The notes beneath the pieces are model-generated. The model searched no databases, was not told where the DNA came from, and was given only the letters and a program-made list of their open reading frames with translations. A DNA stretch of 15,457 bases. It comes from Bacillota bacterium. GTDB taxonomy: Bacteria; Bacillota; Clostridia; Lachnospirales; Lachnospiraceae. The DNA lies in the NCBI GenBank assembly GCA_023415655.1, contig JAEZKD010000261.1, forward strand, positions 1 to 15,457, in the 5' to 3' direction. A program made the position numbers and the translations under genes. This document shows positions 15,265-15,457 of this stretch, piece after piece; position 1 is the stretch's first letter, and every line of letters begins with the position of its first letter.

Positions 15265-15420
15265 TTAAGCTGATCCCTTATTCTCATTTACGATTTCTTC
15301 AAGTACTTGGATAAGATCCTGAAGGGTATAAATCTGTACATTGCGTTCTAAAATTGTATTTTTTAGATCAATGGATAAAGTTTCGAACTTCGCTTGCATG
15401 TTTGGAGCAATATAAGACAT
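15265..15420 (-). CDS. Small protein of 51 residues, function unknown
   Basis: An ATG at 15420 follows AGAGGTG (15434-15428 on the + axis), with 7 nt between, and the frame runs 51 codons to TAA at 15267-15265. The protein begins MSYIAPNMQAKFETLS and continues with a pattern of hydrophobic residues every three to four positions (IDLKNTILERNVQIY, LQDLIQVLEEIV), suggesting mostly amphipathic helix. It has no signal peptide, membrane segment or cysteine. I do not recognise a named family, though the composition and strong ribosome binding site favour a real gene. Its promoter would lie at or beyond the right edge of the window. It is upstream of and in the same direction as the gcv operon, but that operon has its own promoter 60 nt past this stop. 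Confidence 0.7.
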   Translation of the reverse strand: MSYIAPNMQAKFETLSIDLKNTILERNVQIYTLQDLIQVLEEIVNENKGSA

Positions 15421-15457
15421 AAATTTCACCTCTTTTGTAGTTTAACCGTATTTATAT

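Noticed and set aside
14938..15273. Open frame of 111 codons on the + strand across the gcv leader
   Set aside because: It is antisense to the riboswitch and promoter, has no ribosome binding site, and its codons follow the RNA structure instead of a protein pattern.

Overview
The window looks like a chromosomal segment of a low-GC, anaerobic Gram-positive bacterium, most likely a clostridium of the Lachnospiraceae type. The evidence is AT-rich DNA, strong AAGGAGG-type ribosome binding sites, a two-subunit glycine decarboxylase (gcvPA/gcvPB), diaminopimelate dehydrogenase, and a tandem glycine riboswitch ahead of the glycine-cleavage genes. The species is an inference. I see no mobile elements, CRISPR arrays, tRNAs or rRNAs.

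Left half, + strand (about 1-7719): six genes, mostly envelope-related and apparently in separate transcription units. They are the 3' part of a membrane-anchored leucine-rich-repeat protein whose start lies outside the window; meso-diaminopimelate dehydrogenase (ddh); a membrane-anchored metallophosphoesterase; a D-alanyl-D-alanine carboxypeptidase of the DacF/PBP5 type; a SulP-family anion transporter with a STAS domain; and a small membrane protein resembling YcxB. Two of these (ddh and the carboxypeptidase) belong to peptidoglycan metabolism. Clear intrinsic terminators follow the first and fifth genes.

Right half, - strand (about 15204 down to 7829): one self-contained glycine-cleavage operon, gcvT-gcvH-gcvPA-gcvPB-lplA-lpdA. 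It encodes all four proteins of the complex (T, H, split P, L) plus a lipoate-protein ligase that can load lipoate onto the H protein. A near-consensus promoter (TTGACT-17-TATAAT) starts a leader of about 420 nt. The leader holds a hairpin at the expected transcript 5' end, a two-aptamer glycine riboswitch with a leader-linker kink-turn, a strong intrinsic terminator whose 5' arm overlaps the P1 stem of the second aptamer, and a further long hairpin that reuses the terminator U-tract. This layout predicts a glycine-activated 'on' switch. A convergent terminator at 7829-7879 closes the operon.

At the right edge, upstream of the operon promoter, lies a complete 51-codon - strand gene with a good ribosome binding site and no function I can name. 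Several starts were moved from the longest open frame to better-supported codons (metallophosphoesterase, YcxB-like protein, gcvT, gcvH, gcvPA). I found no convincing new multi-gene system. The most distinctive structures are the layered riboswitch leader and the small gene beside it.
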